A program made the translations under genes and the position numbers. This document shows positions 46,001 to 55,995 of a stretch of DNA of 64,000 bases, one piece after another. The DNA comes from Spisula solida (lineage: Eukaryota; Mollusca; Bivalvia; Venerida; Mactridae). The notes below the pieces were generated by a model. It saw only the letters and a program-made list of their open reading frames with translations, was not told the DNA's origin and searched no databases. The DNA lies in the NCBI GenBank assembly GCA_947247005.1, contig OX365948.1:36150601-36214600 (forward strand), read 5' to 3'. Numbering within the stretch: the stretch's first letter is position 1; the number at the start of each line of letters is the position of its first letter.

Positions 46001-47975
46001 CGTAGTAGCTTAGTTTAGAGCACAGCATTTACACATGTAGTGTCAATGAAACACCTACCCATCTTATAAACATTATGATGAGATTTTTATATAATTATCT
46101 TGTTTTTGCAGACAGGATTCCACTGATGCCTCTCGTCAAGGTAACTTAAGTTTCTGTTACATTATTTGTACATGTATTTGTCAAACGTTTATGTTATAGT
46201 GGCAGTTGTGTTGGGTTCTGCATTATGCATCGCACTCTGTTGTGATAGTAGACGAGAGTGTATTAAGCTAACCAGTATCGAACTAACCTTTAGAGAGAAT
46301 ATAACCGTAGTCAGAGGACAAACTTCTGTGTAAGTTATTTTTAATTGTGAGTAAATTAAATGTTCTCTGCGCGTGTGACGCAGTTGATACGGTGCTAGAG
46401 TATCGTGCACATACACGGCCTGAGCTCGGTTTACGTGTTCCACATGTTATGTTATCTGTGTGTGTGACGCAGTTGATACGATGCTAGAGTATCGTGTACA
46501 TACACGGTCTGAGCTCGGTTTACGTGTTCCACATGTTATATTATCTGTGTGTGTGACGCAGTTGATACGGTGCTAGAGTATCGTGCACATACACGGTCTG
46601 AGCTCGGTTTACGTGTTCCACATGTTATATTATCTGTGTGTGTGACGCAGTTGATACGGTGCTAGAGTATCGTGCACATACACGGTCTGAGCTCGGTTTA
46701 CGTGTTCCACATGTTATGTTCTGTGTGTGTGTGACGCAGTTGATACGGTGCTAGAGTATCGTGCACATACACGGCCTGAGCTCGGTTTACGTGTTCCACA
46801 TGTTATATTATCTGTGTGTGTGACGCAGTTGATACGGTGCTAGAGTATTGTGCACATACACGGCCTGAGCTCGGTTTACGTGTTCCACATGTTATATTAT
46901 CTGTGTGTGTGACGCAGTTGGTACGATGCTAGAGTCGCGATATACAAAATTCCTTAAAGCGGAACTTGTAACGTTATATATCTCAGGATATTTACAGGTG
47001 ACAGTTGATTCGCCCGGTGTCAGTATATAGTTCATTATGACTGAAATACTCTTAACTAGCGAGACTTAAACAATATTTAAAACAAACTTGTTTCATAAGG
47101 AACATACTGCGATCAATAGCCCAGATTAAGAACATGTATTATTTTGTATTAATCAAATCAACTCATTTCAGAAAAAGAAATTCAGGTTCCATAAAGTACA
47201 CGAAGAATTGTTTGCCCGATTTCACAAACCCAAACGTAACCGTAAAGTCAGTGAAAAACCACCACCAGTACCACCGAAAACAGCAGCGGTGCAACGTTCT
47301 ATAAGCGATCTGCCACCAGAAACTAAACATCGTCCAAGAAAATCTGCAAGTATTAGTGAATGTACGCCCTCAACACAGAGGAACACCACTGGTATAACTC
47401 CCAAAGGTTTGAATACTAGTAGTAAGTATCTGGACATGTCCCATGGTCGCGGAAAGCCGGAACTACCACCTGAAGTCAAGAGGTATAACAGTGCTCACTA
47501 TTCACATGCAGCGAATTTAGATGAGGAAGATACACTAGTAGTTACCGAGTCTGATGACGATGACGATAACAATTATGATTACCCCGATGTTTCTGAAATG
47601 GGCACGCGACCATTACCTGCCATACCAACTGGTGAACCAGGCGATGCCGAGTCGATCATCACTGGAAGTGAGGAACCACCTAAACCGCCACCAAATTATT
47701 CTAAAATGTCGATGCGAGATGTCGGACACATACTTGGAGATAATCAGACAGATGAAGATTTTTACAAGTATTCTGTTTTGGAAACAGCTCATTGTTTTCG
47801 TCATTGCGGGCTCAAGGACTTTGCTGAAGTTTGTTTTAAGGAAACGCTTGATGGTGCGTTCTTTCAGAACTTTAGTCTCGATGCATTGAAAGAAGAACCG
47901 TTTTGTTTGAACGGTTTTGAAATTAAGAAAGTGCAGAAAATGATACACAACGGTTGGAGACCAAAAGTAAAATAA
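31087..47975 (+). CDS. GAREM-like adaptor: CABIT domain plus SAM domain, five exons
   Basis: GAREM proteins are cytoplasmic adaptors linking activated receptor tyrosine kinases to GRB2/SHP2 and ERK signalling. Coding exons: 31087-31470, 41615-42302, 45431-45505, 46112-46140, 47172-47975. All borders are GT-AG, the phases join, and the total of 660 codons has no internal stop. Residues about 20-350 form the CABIT region, with the hallmark LPAKYCTGFKF at 103-113. Exon 3 carries acidic SSDDELEEQTSIYEDIYEK with Y371 and Y375, plausible phosphotyrosine docking sites. Residues 421-428 (KPPPVPPK) form an SH3-binding motif. A C-terminal SAM domain runs from about 568 (NYSKMSMRDVG) to the end. ATG 31087 has a good context (AAACATGG). 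The first intron is about 10 kb. GAREM1 versus GAREM2 or another CABIT-SAM paralogue cannot be decided, so no symbol is given. Confidence 0.88.
31612..32223. mobile_element. MITE with perfect 28-bp terminal inverted repeats
   Basis: TGAGCCAGTCTCCAGGAA (start of 31612-31639) is matched perfectly over 28 bp by the inverted 32196-32223. The 612-bp element lies in the first intron of the GAREM-like gene. No clear target duplication beyond a T-rich flank. Perfect ends indicate recent insertion. No coding frame. Confidence 0.85.
33883..34836. repeat. Large palindrome, arms of about 330 bp
   Basis: Left arm 33883-34226 and right arm 34518-34836 pair with a spacer of about 290 bp. Landmarks: AGTGATCACTTACATATAT (34009) and ATATATGTAAGTGATCACTT (34692); CCACGAATTC appears in one and GAATTCGTGG in the other. 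GGCAGAG motifs recur in the spacer. It is nested within the larger inverted repeat at 33096-37618. Confidence 0.88.
35293..35640 (+). mobile_element. Two-part foldback element, diverged copy c
   Basis: Same plan as 21804-22228 with different stem sequence. An inverted module runs from TTTATCATATGTT to AACATATGATAAA (35471-35483), rich in GACGTC. A hairpin (about 35499-35616) follows with apex TGCTCGGCAGAGCCTCACA and AAACTCGTT in both arms as a non-pairing patch. Then comes the tail ACTCATGTAATATCCTCTAT. Confidence 0.65.
35821..35990 (-). repeat. Interspersed repeat shared with the flank of the OTU frame
   Basis: About 170 bp matching 59882-60060 in inverted orientation, including CTTTCGACTCCGCAATTTTC and CGGAAATAACTTTTTC. 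Nature unknown. The other copy lies some 200 bp upstream of the Helitron-type OTU frame, so it may be a terminal or promoter segment of that element. Confidence 0.65.
36360..36747 (-). mobile_element. Two-part foldback element, copy b
   Basis: Near-identical inverted copy of 21804-22228. Hairpin arms start at 36381 and end at 36498, with apex ACACGAGGCTTTGCCGAGTGT. The inverted module runs from TTTATCACATAACC (plus-strand view, about 36514) to GGTTATGTGATAAA (about 36734-36747). The left arm of copy a has a short internal duplication that this copy lacks. Confidence 0.75.
38270..38475. repeat. Two adjacent hairpins
   Basis: Hairpin one (about 38312-38392) pairs AAATATTTTCTTCAAAGAT with ATCCTTGAAGAAAATATTT around an apex GCTTCGCTTCGCTCGCGA. 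Hairpin two (about 38436-38470) pairs AAAGTGTTG with CAACACTTT. Hairpin two resembles the GTGTTG...CAACAC hairpin at 40319-40361. In both cases a double tRNA-like element follows directly. Confidence 0.6.
38502..39226. mobile_element. TIR element with two inward tRNA-like modules, diverged copy
   Basis: Ends ACAGTGCGTTCAAAGTCAAA and TTATTGAACCGACAGTAC resemble the terminal repeats of 40398-41183. Inside, a plus-strand tRNA-like unit (38614-38698; A-like TAGTGTAGTGGATAA, B box GGTTCGATCCC) faces a minus-strand unit (39012-39095; TTAGTCGAGTGGGTAAG and GGTTCTACACCC). Sequence identity to the other copies is low but the order of parts is the same. Confidence 0.55.
39227..40218. other. Intronic stretch with an eroded interspersed repeat
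   Basis: Motifs of the ACCTCTCTAGG and AAGACCACCTC type between about 39480 and 40030 recall a common DNA-transposon-derived repeat with two facing ends, but clean termini were not found. No coding region. It lies in GAREM-like intron 1. Confidence 0.3.
40219..40373 (+). mobile_element. Two-part foldback element, minimal copy d
   Basis: A short module bounded by TTTATCATAC (40225) and GTACCTGATAAA (ending about 40276) is followed by a hairpin, 40319-40361 (GTAGGTGTTGATATGGGAT paired with ATCCCATATACAACACCTAC). A tail ACTCATGTTCTATCCT starts at 40360. Same order of parts as 21804-22228 but much shorter. Confidence 0.5.
40398..41183. mobile_element. TIR element with two inward tRNA-like modules, copy I
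   Basis: Terminal inverted repeats of 33 bp: 40398-40430 (GTACTGTTGATTCAAAG) and 41151-41183 (CTTTGAATCGACAGTAC). A plus-strand module starts at 40523 with A box TAGCCGAGTGGTTAAC; its B box has been deleted relative to copy II. A minus-strand module has B box GGTTCAAATCC (40925-40935) and A box TTAGCGTAGTGCGTT (40981-40995). Lies in GAREM-like intron 1. Confidence 0.75.
42406..42625 (+). mobile_element. tRNA-derived SINE with MESO-like core
   Basis: Head: TAGCATAGTGGTTGAGCG (A box) and GGGTTCGATCC (B box, about 42454). Body: CGTCATACCAAAGACG, GGTACCAG, TTCCTTGCTAG, CGCTCAGCAT, then a tail with GGCGATGGATTACATCAGG. This order is typical of bivalve tRNA SINEs. It lies about 100 bp into GAREM-like intron 2. 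Confidence 0.8.
43070..43820. repeat. Inverted repeat, arms of about 240 bp, GAREM-like intron 2
   Basis: Left arm about 43070-43310 pairs with right arm about 43585-43820. Landmarks: GGTTGGAAACGCATTTTCTA and AAGCGTTTCCAACC; GGCAATATCCGTATTCGA and CGAATACGGATATTGCC. Spacer about 275 bp, AT-rich. Possibly a foldback transposon. Confidence 0.8.
43890..44985. repeat. 71-78-bp minisatellite in GAREM-like intron 2
   Basis: About fourteen copies of a unit containing AGAACATGTTCTCCCCT, ATTGGCTAG and CTTCCTCACGAGAACAG. Early units are 78 bp, later ones 70-71 bp with the CCTAGTAG segment missing. Because 78 is a multiple of three, the early block gives a spurious open frame. Each unit carries the inverted pair GTTCTC...GAGAAC. 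Confidence 0.93.
45049..45253. mobile_element. Foldback MITE with 3-bp target duplication
   Basis: Ends ATACCCCGTGTACCCCGAC and GTCGGGGTACACGGGGTAT pair, and pairing continues through AATGTTGACATT and TGCCGTAGGTTAACA-type sequence. TCA flanks both sides (45046-45048, 45254-45256). The 205-bp element lies in intron 2, about 180 bp before exon 3 of the GAREM-like gene. Confidence 0.75.
46368..46935. repeat. 89-bp tandem repeat in GAREM-like intron 4
   Basis: About six and a half copies of an 89-bp unit containing GTGACGCAGTTGATACGG, GAGTATCGTGCACATACAC and GAGCTCGGTTTACGTG. Copies are nearly identical. The GACGCAGTTGATACGG...CGGTTTACG layout faintly recalls a tRNA A box and B box, so the unit could derive from a SINE head. 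Confidence 0.93.
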
Positions 47976-49844
47976 ACCATATAAAATAACAGTACATAAC
48001 GTACATGTAAATAATAACGTTTGGACATGATTGTGATTGGATATTTCTGAATCCATATCTGTATCATATGAAACAATGGTGTTACGCTCGGGCTATGTGC
48101 TTGGATTGGATATGGCTAAATGTGACTCGACCAATCAAATGATATCTTTTTTAACACATAGTTTTGTTAAATACTGCAATGCAATTGCGGTAGTTAATCA
48201 AAACGAATATAAGCTTCAAATAATCTTATCTTTCTGATGTGATGCATGAATGGCTCGCCGGAGATAACTCTACCCTTATCAATAAATAAACATAGATAAC
48301 GTAAACACTGCACGGTAGACTGACCGCTTGTTATTAGTGTAGATTGAAAGAGTACATGCCATGAAAGTGATTATGCACAAGATTGAACAAAAATGGACAT
48401 CGAAAATGTATTTAATTTTCATTTATATTTGTAAAAAAAGACTGGTATCATCGGCGGACTATTCACATTTTAATTGCTGATAACAGCGTCGGTATCGATT
48501 GACAATAAACTGAAACATTTACCTTTAATTTCTATATTTCCCTATTTGTACAGATCGTTGTTGAGCTGATGAAATGTTTGCTTTAATATGGTATGACATC
48601 AACGTTAACTATAGTTGCATACTGTTAAATATGGTATGACATCAACGTTAACTACAGTTGCATACTGTTTAATATGGTATGACATCAACGTTAACTACAG
48701 TTGCATACTGTTTAATATGATTGTATCATCCATTATAGGGAAGTTTAAAAGAATGATGTGAGAGTGTTGTTTTATTTCATGTGAACACAAAATGCATGTA
48801 GAACAACCATTATTGTATGCACAGGTAAAGCCTATTTACCCGGTAGGGTTTTAGTTTAGTTAGATATGCTCTTGAACTTAACATCCTGGCAGACTGGAAA
48901 CTCGCGATTCTAACTTCTGCGGCTGATACATCATATGTTTAGGTAATAACCTGCTGTAACAGTTGACACAGTGATGCTGTAGTTCATTCGTTCGAGTATC
49001 GTGAATACGTACTGGGCCGATATGTCTTCATTTCTTTTATTATTTGTTTTGATAATATGCCAGAAACGACGGAAATAATATGATCAAATAAGTAATTTAC
49101 CCTAAAAATGGAACACATATTACATTCAATATAACATTATAACGTTTGTTTAACGTATTTATATTTATAAGTTGTTAAGATATGCGAGTTTTATTATCCA
49201 TCTTTACTCTTTAAAAACATCGCTTGGTGTGAGTAAGCAAAACAACAACTTTAGCTAATGCTTTCATTATATTATTATTATATAACCAACATCGAAGAAC
49301 ATTGACTGAACATGATTTATTTCCTGATTGATTACTGTTGATGAATTACTGTCTCTCTATATACATACATGTATTGTTCTGGAATTTACTATTATGTTAA
49401 TTTGTTGGTGTCTGGTTGCTACTGATTTAATAATGAAATATGTTTAGCGATGTGAGTAATTACATGTTTCAAGCACCTATCTTGAACTTGGCTAACTTCA
49501 CTTAGGCAAGTTAGTGTTGTATTTGATGGAATAAGACAATAATCGGTCACAAAAAGTGTCTAGAGTTTCGTTTTCGTTTAGGCGCATTTACATGTGAAAA
49601 AGATTATTTGTGACAGACACACAACAATGTATACGTTTATGTACTGTTTTGTTTCAGCATTCGTCCATTGATTCTCTAGAGCTATGTTTATACTTCAAGA
49701 ATGTATCAATTTGTTTGCTACTAATTTGTCGTCTACATCATGTTATTTTCAAATAAACAGTTTCAATTAGACAATTGTTTTTTTTTCAAATTACAAAAAT
49801 GTAGTTGAAGGTCTCTCACTCGGAGGTCCAACTTGGAATACCAC
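47976..49844. other. Downstream flank of the GAREM-like gene
   Basis: No further coding region. Three 43-bp tandem copies with TATGGTATGACATCAACG and TTAACTACAGTTGCATAC lie at about 48591-48718. CGCCGGAGATAACTC with CCTTATCAATAAATAAAC near 48257-48291 also occurs near 53247-53284, so the AATAAA at 48281 sits in a repeat and is a doubtful polyadenylation signal. Confidence 0.5.
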
Positions 49845-50215
49845 TCAGTTGCCCGTCAGTAGCTACTCAGGAGTCAGTAATTTGACAGTTAGTACCCAAT
49901 CAGAAGCCAGTCATTTGACAGTCAGTAGCCACTCAGAGGCCAGTTATTTACCAGACAGTAACCACTCAGAAGCCAGTCAAAGTTGCCAGTCAGTAACCAC
50001 TCAGAAGCCAGTCAAAGTTGCCAGTCAGTAACCACTCAGAAGCCAGTCATTTACCAGTCAGTAGTCAGTCATTTCACAGTCAGTAACCACTAAGTAGTCA
50101 GTCATTTGACAGTCAGTAGCCACTCAGAAGCCAGTCATTTACCAGTCAGTAGCCAGTCATTTGACAGTCAGTAACCACTAAGTAGTCAGTCATTTGACAG
50201 TCAGTAGCCACTGAG
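49845..50215. repeat. Compound tandem repeat
   Basis: Built from short words CAGTCATTTGACAGTCAGTA, ACCACTCAGAAGC and CAGTCATTTACCAGTCAGTA in varying order. The periods mix about 24 and 54 bp. No believable coding frame. Confidence 0.85.
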
Positions 50216-50499
50216 TTGCTTTCAGAGGAGGAAGTTAAGTAATACTGGAGTTTTACTAAGGCTTTCATTATTGATTGATATAAAACTAGTAAATTAATGG
50301 CCTACAACCCAACGAAAGCTGAATTAATGTCAACTACTTAAGGAGATAAGCGCGAATTTTATCCTACGATCGAATATTCTCCGAAACACCTTAAGACGGC
50401 ATTAAAATCATAAGAATGATATTTCTACAGGTTCATTTGTGAGATACGCGGTTTTTAAACGACCTACCAAACATTATTTCAAAGTGTAGATTCTTCATA

Positions 50500-50640
50500 T
50501 TTTTTATAAGTAAATCATGAGATAGCGGGCTCAATTCTGTCTGACCACTGCTTTTGAATTTCTCTGAGAAAGAATAACCCACAATGCTCCACTCGACAAA
50601 GGTGTGAGTTGGCACCTGTGATGACAGTGTTTGTACAGGT
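50500..50640 (+). mobile_element. SINE body fragment
   Basis: ACCCACAATGCTCCACT, AGGTGTG and TTGGCACCTGTGATGAC align with the body of the SINE at 63065-63300. The tRNA-like head is decayed (about 50520, GCGGGCTCAATTC). Immediately left of the long inverted repeat at 50724. Confidence 0.5.
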
Positions 50641-50723
50641 TCAATATTCCTTATTGCGCCCTATCTCGATGTTGGCTTTACATAAACCAGGGGAGACATA
50701 GACTCCACAGGGAGACTCATAAA

Positions 50724-51823
50724 CAGGAATTTGAAGTTCTACCAATAAAATATTATACAAGTCGGTTCATCACAAATGACTCTATACGTATATATAATAC
50801 TAAAGGAACGCAACGCCTCCCCCCCTCAAAAATGGAATCCCGTAGCCAGTGCTAACAAAATAAAAGATACAAGCGATCAAGTTTGCTCATTTGACGAAGA
50901 AAACTTAAATGTACCCATTCTTATCGACAATCGATATATTTTCCTGAATTTACGCGAACTATTCGTGATTTACTTCTCAAAGTTCAATATCTAGTACATC
51001 GTCGGCGCCATTCTGTCTCTTCACAAACCACGCCCCAAGTTGAGTTTTTATATGGGAAACCCTGTATTTTCCCCTCACGGTCAGTTGATTTTGATATTTT
51101 AAACACATCGGCCCACTATTTGCACACGATAAACTCGTGCACCGATCCAAGTGAGTAGCTAAGGAATGTCACTGGTTTGTAAAAATTACTGATTTGCCAC
51201 GTGCAACGGTTGACGATAAATGCAAAATGATCAATTTGGAAGTCTTGAGTCACTCCCACTTTGTAGAAACACTTAAGGGCATTCTATAGTGCGATAGGGC
51301 ATGTTTTCAGAAAGCGTTTTTTTCTTCAAATTAAAAGTTGGTGGACATTACAAACATAGCATTACAATGTACTATATATACCCTTAGAGTTAATAAACAA
51401 ATACGCATTAATAAAGCATATTTATCATAGCTTGGCAACACTTTCATCGAACTCTTGCTCGTCTACCCCATCCCCTTAAATGTAATTTAATATTTGTCTG
51501 GAGGCGTGGTTTAGTGACGACACCAAATGGCAGAATGGCACCGACGATGTACTAGATATTGACATTTCTTGAAGGAAATAAGGAATATATCTCGTAATAT
51601 CAGACGAAAGTGAATATTTTCAATTGCGTGAGGTACATATAAATATTCTTCGTCGAATGAGCTAACTTGATCGCTTGTTTCTTTTATTTTGTTAGCACTG
51701 GCTACGGGATTCGATTTTGGAGGGGGGAAGGCGTTGCGTTCTTTCAGTATTATATATACGTATAGAGTGATTTGTGATGGACCGACTTGTATAATATTTT
51801 ATTGATAGAACTTCAAATTCCTG
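50724..51823. repeat. Long inverted repeat, arms of about 315 bp
   Basis: Left arm 50724-51034 pairs with right arm 51503-51823. Landmarks: CAGGAATTTGAAGTTCTA and AGAACTTCAAATTCCTG; AACGCAACGCCTCC and GGCGTTGCGTTC. The spacer is about 470 bp. Part of the spacer (AAACTCGTGCACCGATCCAA) resembles 36955-36990. Short frames inside the arms show no domain. Confidence 0.87.
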
Positions 51824-52433
51824 TGGTTATACTATAGGCTCAATTCATGTTTACGAAATACGTTATAGGTCGAATAGGTATATGCAATATTTCGCATAAC
51901 TCCATAAATTCGTCACTGTTCTGATTTACTAATTGGGATTTATAATCAGCAAAAACTGTCTTCATATCATGTTATGTTTAGATGTAATTTAATATTAGTG
52001 CTGCCATTGTGCATGTTGAATCCATACAATCTATATCGATCAAGTTTTAGTATATTATTTGCAAGCGTAACACTTCACTTACCTCCCTTATATTACCGTT
52101 TAAAGGTTGTTCGTATGATATATTTTCGCGACACCATTTATACACAGTTAATCGAAAAATAATTTAGACGAATGATGAAAGCATTTTAATTGCTATTACA
52201 ATGATTATGTAGTATATTTGTTTAATGCAACTAGTTCATTTTATATCGTATTGTAAGAAGAACTTAATTGTGCTTATATTTGAATTTATAGTTTACCCTA
52301 CTTCTTTGCATTCACAGATTACCGCATAACAACATAACGGGAATCAATCGGACAGAAAAAATGTTATCCGGTGATATCCGGTAATAAAATAATCACATTA
52401 TTGTTGCCCAAGTTCCCGACTGTGGAATGAACC

Positions 52434-53197
52434 GTACTGTCGATTCAAAGATATCTGTCAAAACCGCCAGAATGTTCCATTTCTTAATAGGAAAATGTAT
52501 GTATTGACCAATCAGCGCTCTCATTTTACTCATACCATTTTTGACTATATCTTTATGTATTAAAATAAGCGTGGTATATTTCATTAGCGTTTTAAGCGTA
52601 GAGCGTTAAATGCATGGTATCAGCATATCTCATTGGTGAAATCCAAGTAAAGGTTCGAATCCAGTCTTGATACACTTTTTCTTTGTTGTGCTTTTTATAA
52701 TATTTTTATATCGACAAATTAATTTTATCATACCTTTCTTTGCGAAAAAAGTAGCTGGCCTGATATAGATACGCCATGTTTTTTTTATATTTACTAGTTC
52801 ATTGAATGCAAAAATTGCAGAAACTTCCAGCTTCGTAGGATGAACTCTATCTTGGTGTACTGGAATACAAATGCGAACATATCTAGTTTATTCATTGTGT
52901 GTATGTAATCTTCGATATGAGCAAAAGCATTATTATACAAGTCATAGTTCAAGCAAAATTAAAAAAATCTAGGCATTGTTGGGATTTGAACTCGCAGTAA
53001 ATTATAGTAAATGGTATACATTTTCAAAATAAGACTCACAAATCCATAGCTGTTAACCACTCGGCTTTGGGCAGTTAAAGTTTTCATCATTTAAACTTAC
53101 TAATGATGTAAGGATTTGGTCCTGACACACCTGTAATAATCGATCGTGTCGAATTTTTGTTTACGCGGTTGTGACAGATAACTTTGAATCAACAGTA
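52434..53197. mobile_element. TIR element with two inward tRNA-like modules, copy II
   Basis: Inverted copy of 40398-41183 with terminal repeats 52434-52466 and 53166-53197. The plus-strand module has B box GGTTCGAATCC (52652-52662). The minus-strand module is complete here: A box AAGCCGAGTGGTTAAC and B box GAGTTCAAATCCC (52981-53072). This copy shows what copy I has lost. Not associated with any gene. Confidence 0.78.
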
Positions 53198-54009
53198 AAC
53201 GTGCGTTGTTTTCTGATGACAATATTTCCACGAAATCGTATAGTTCGCCGGGGATAACACTAGCCTTATCAATAAACAAACAAAGCAAATTATAATCAAA
53301 GCACTGAGAGTACTGTTAGGAGGAGTACTGTTAGGAGGCGATCTGGTTGCTGCTACTTAAGCTTAAACCGACTTAACACGGTTAATGTTCGTTTTCTTAC
53401 TGCCGATCTTGTCTTGAATGTCAAAATAGGCATATGTGACTATATAGGCATGCTTGGTATCTAAATAATTGTTAAAAGGTGCATATTAATTTATATGTAA
53501 TACGTGTATTGAATGCGTATATCAACAGTGGCTTTAAAATAATACTACGCGCCTATTAATCAGATTTTACATGACCGTCTAGTAATCACTTCCCTCACAG
53601 CGGGAGACACTCTATAGAAAGCGGCTAGCTTGTACAGCGACACCATATGATTGCATAACAGTACTTTGCAGACCGTATACGATTCATTGATAAAACTATC
53701 ACGTGACCGTAGTCTGAACTTTCTAAAAATAGCTTTACAGCCGGGACATTTGATGAACACGTCATTTTCGTACTATGGAACAAATTCGGTACCAGCCGGT
53801 GTAGTGATTTTTTTGGCCAAAATATCGATTTAACGAACAGTTTCACAATAATTTTTGATCTTAGAATAAACAAATGATGCTGATTGGCTTAAATCAGTTA
53901 AAAAATTTGGAGAAACATACGTAGCAGTATTGGGAATGTTGACTGTTTCTGGAACTACTTGAATGCGGATTCACATAGCAGCCTAAAGGCGGTTAATTTT
54001 TAAGAAATG
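53198..54009. other. Gene-free stretch
   Basis: Nothing recognised except the CGCCGGGGATAACAC...CTTATCAATAAAC repeat near 53247-53284 that also occurs near 48257. Confidence 0.35.
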
Positions 54010-54059
54010 GGCAATGGTAGTAATGAGAGGCTTAATCGCCTCCCAAAAACACTCGAGTA

Positions 54060-54282
54060 ATTGCTCTTTACCTTTTATATCTGGCGAATTTTTATCTTTT
54101 AATACACTTTTTTAAATTTCAGTATTTACTTTTTTGTATTGTCTGTCATTTTATTGATGCTTTTGTATGTTTGTATATATTTATGCTTGTTTTGTTAGAT
54201 GACCCCAAGGGAGATAAGCCCTAGGCTTAATGTGTATATCATTGGAAAATAAAGTTATTATTATTATTATATTATTATTAAT
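54060..54282 (+). mobile_element. LINE 3' UTR and tail, plus strand
   Basis: Sequence ending GACCCCAAGGGAGATAAGCC, then GGAAAATAAAGTTATTATTATT, is the typical 3' end of a CR1/Jockey-type retrotransposon with a polyadenylation-like signal and TTA microsatellite tail. The left limit is a guess; no RT codons are attached. Confidence 0.6.
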
Positions 54283-54286
54283 ACGT

Positions 54287-54800
54287 CATGTACATTACAA
54301 TAATCAGGAGCCAGCAATATAAGAATTGATCACTCATCCAAGGTGGTGGAAATTGAAAGTCCTTTCAATGATTCGCTTCCCGACAATTTAATGTCAGACA
54401 ACATGCATGTATAGACCATGAATGATTCGCTTCCTGACAATTTAATGTCAGACAACATGCATGTATAGACCATGAATGATTCGCTTCTCGACAATTTAAT
54501 GTCAGACAACATGCATATATAGACCATGAATGATTCGCTTCCCGACAATTTAATGTCAGACAACATGCATGTATAGACCATGAATGATTCGCTTCCTGAC
54601 AATTTAATGTCAGACAACATGCATGTATAGACCATGAATGATTCGCTTCCCGACAATTTAATGTCAGACAACATGCATGTATAGACCATGAATGATTCGC
54701 TTCCCGACAATTTAAATTAAATCGTCGAGAAGCGAATCATTGAGAGGACTTTGAAAACACTGAAAAACACAGAATTTCCACCACCAATTCTTATATTGCT
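54287..54800. mobile_element. Inverted-repeat element with 54-bp tandem core
   Basis: Outer arms are inverted: CAGGAGCCAGCAATATAAG (about 54305) and CTTATATTGCTGGCTCCTG (about 54790); AATGATTCGCTTCCCG and GAGAAGCGAATCATT lie inward. Between them are about six copies of a 54-bp unit with TAATGTCAGACAACATGC and AGACCATGAATGATTCG. Part of the unit recurs at 54840-54890. The layout resembles molluscan MITEs with a tandem core. Confidence 0.75.
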
Positions 54801-55034
54801 GGCTCCTGATTACTGTATTTTACATGGTCTATGCATGCATGTTGTCTGACAGTAAATTTTAATGTCAGACAACATGCATGTATAGACCATGTATAAGCAA
54901 TATAAGAATGTAATATAAGAATCACGGTATCTCTAGCAGGAGATTAATCTTCTCCCTCACTTCCCAGTGCGGATGCATGCACCGTTCGGTTACCATGAAG
55001 CTCATAGTAGTGTGTCCGAAATGGCTATACTATG

Positions 55035-55735
55035 ATAATAATAATATAATAACAATAATAACTTTATTTTCCGATGAAAAGTAATAAGTATGCGTTATAA
55101 AACATCAATCTCAAATCAGAATTTAAAAATGGTTTAATTCTTCTCAAAAGACAGAGTTTTGAATTTAGTTTGTTATAGTGTACGCTAGTTATTTGTTGTT
55201 CCCATTTGAGATTATTGTCAACCAAGATTCCTAGAACCTTTTGTGTTGTTACACATGACACGGTTTGGTTATTTTTGATATATTAAGATTTCTCGTTTTG
55301 TTAATTGAATTGACTGAGCCTAATAACATACATGTTGTTTTCTGAGGATTGAGATTCATTTTGTTTAATTTACACCATTTTAAAACTATGTCGAGGTCAC
55401 TTTGTAGTGAACGTTCGATATTATCTATTGATTTACCATGTGTATTAAGAGTCGTGTCATCTGCGTACATATCGATTTCTGTTGAATTTAGATATAACGG
55501 AAGGTCATTTATAAAGAGCAAAAAAAGTAGCGGTCCAAAGATAGATCCTTGAGGTACACCACATTTAACTGATCGAAAGAAAGAATGAGAATTTCCAACT
55601 CGAACTGATTGATGTCTATCTTCAAGATAAGATTTAAACCAATTGATTGCTTGAGTATTGAAACGATAAAGTCTTAACTTACGAAGTAATAGTCCATGAT
55701 CGACAAAGTCGAAAGCTTTTCTAAAGTCTAACTAT
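55035..55735 (-). pseudogene. 5'-truncated LINE reverse transcriptase
   Basis: Minus-strand reading shows RT landmarks in order: LDFRKAFDFVDH (near 55720), GVPQGSIFGPLLFLLFINDL (near 55540), and the catalytic YADDTT (near 55465). Then LNPQKTTCMLL and, after a frameshift near 55255, VLGILVDNNLKW...LCLLRRIKPF. An in-frame stop precedes LDFRKAF. It ends with AATAAAG and a TTA tail at about 55040, so the 3' end is intact and the 5' end lost. CR1/Jockey-like. Confidence 0.85.
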
Positions 55736-55854
55736 AGCCAGTTATGTCTTTGTTGATAGTGTTATGATAGTGTTGTAGTAAACCTTAAATGCTTATACAT
55801 TCAAATATTGAAGAGTTCATTTAAATGAGTCAAATCACCTCCATGTTATCGGAC

Positions 55855-55995
55855 AGTCGGGTTCCTGCATGCGGTCCTGTGTACCAAGGACAGGTAATTC
55901 ATGAGATGTGACAGTGAACTTTCCCCAAGTACAATAGTTTGCACATATAGTGGGAGTCGAACCTAAACTGGACAGCGCCACCCACACAGGTCAGC
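55855..55995 (-). mobile_element. tRNA-derived SINE, minus strand
   Basis: On the minus strand: GGTGGCGCTGTCCAG (A-like), GGTTCGACTCCCAC (B box, about 55962-55975), then a body including CACTGTCACATCTCATG and GGTACACAGGACC. Fragment of a SINE related to that at 63065-63300. Confidence 0.55.

Noticed and set aside
50776..50994. 72-codon frame in the left arm of the long inverted repeat
   Set aside because: The mirrored arm does not preserve the frame, and no domain is visible; a repeat by-product.
54330..54710. 126-codon minus-strand frame of repeated SGSESFMVYTCMLSDIKL
   Set aside because: The 54-bp tandem core is a multiple of three, so any stop-free unit gives an open frame. No signal, domain or start context supports a gene.
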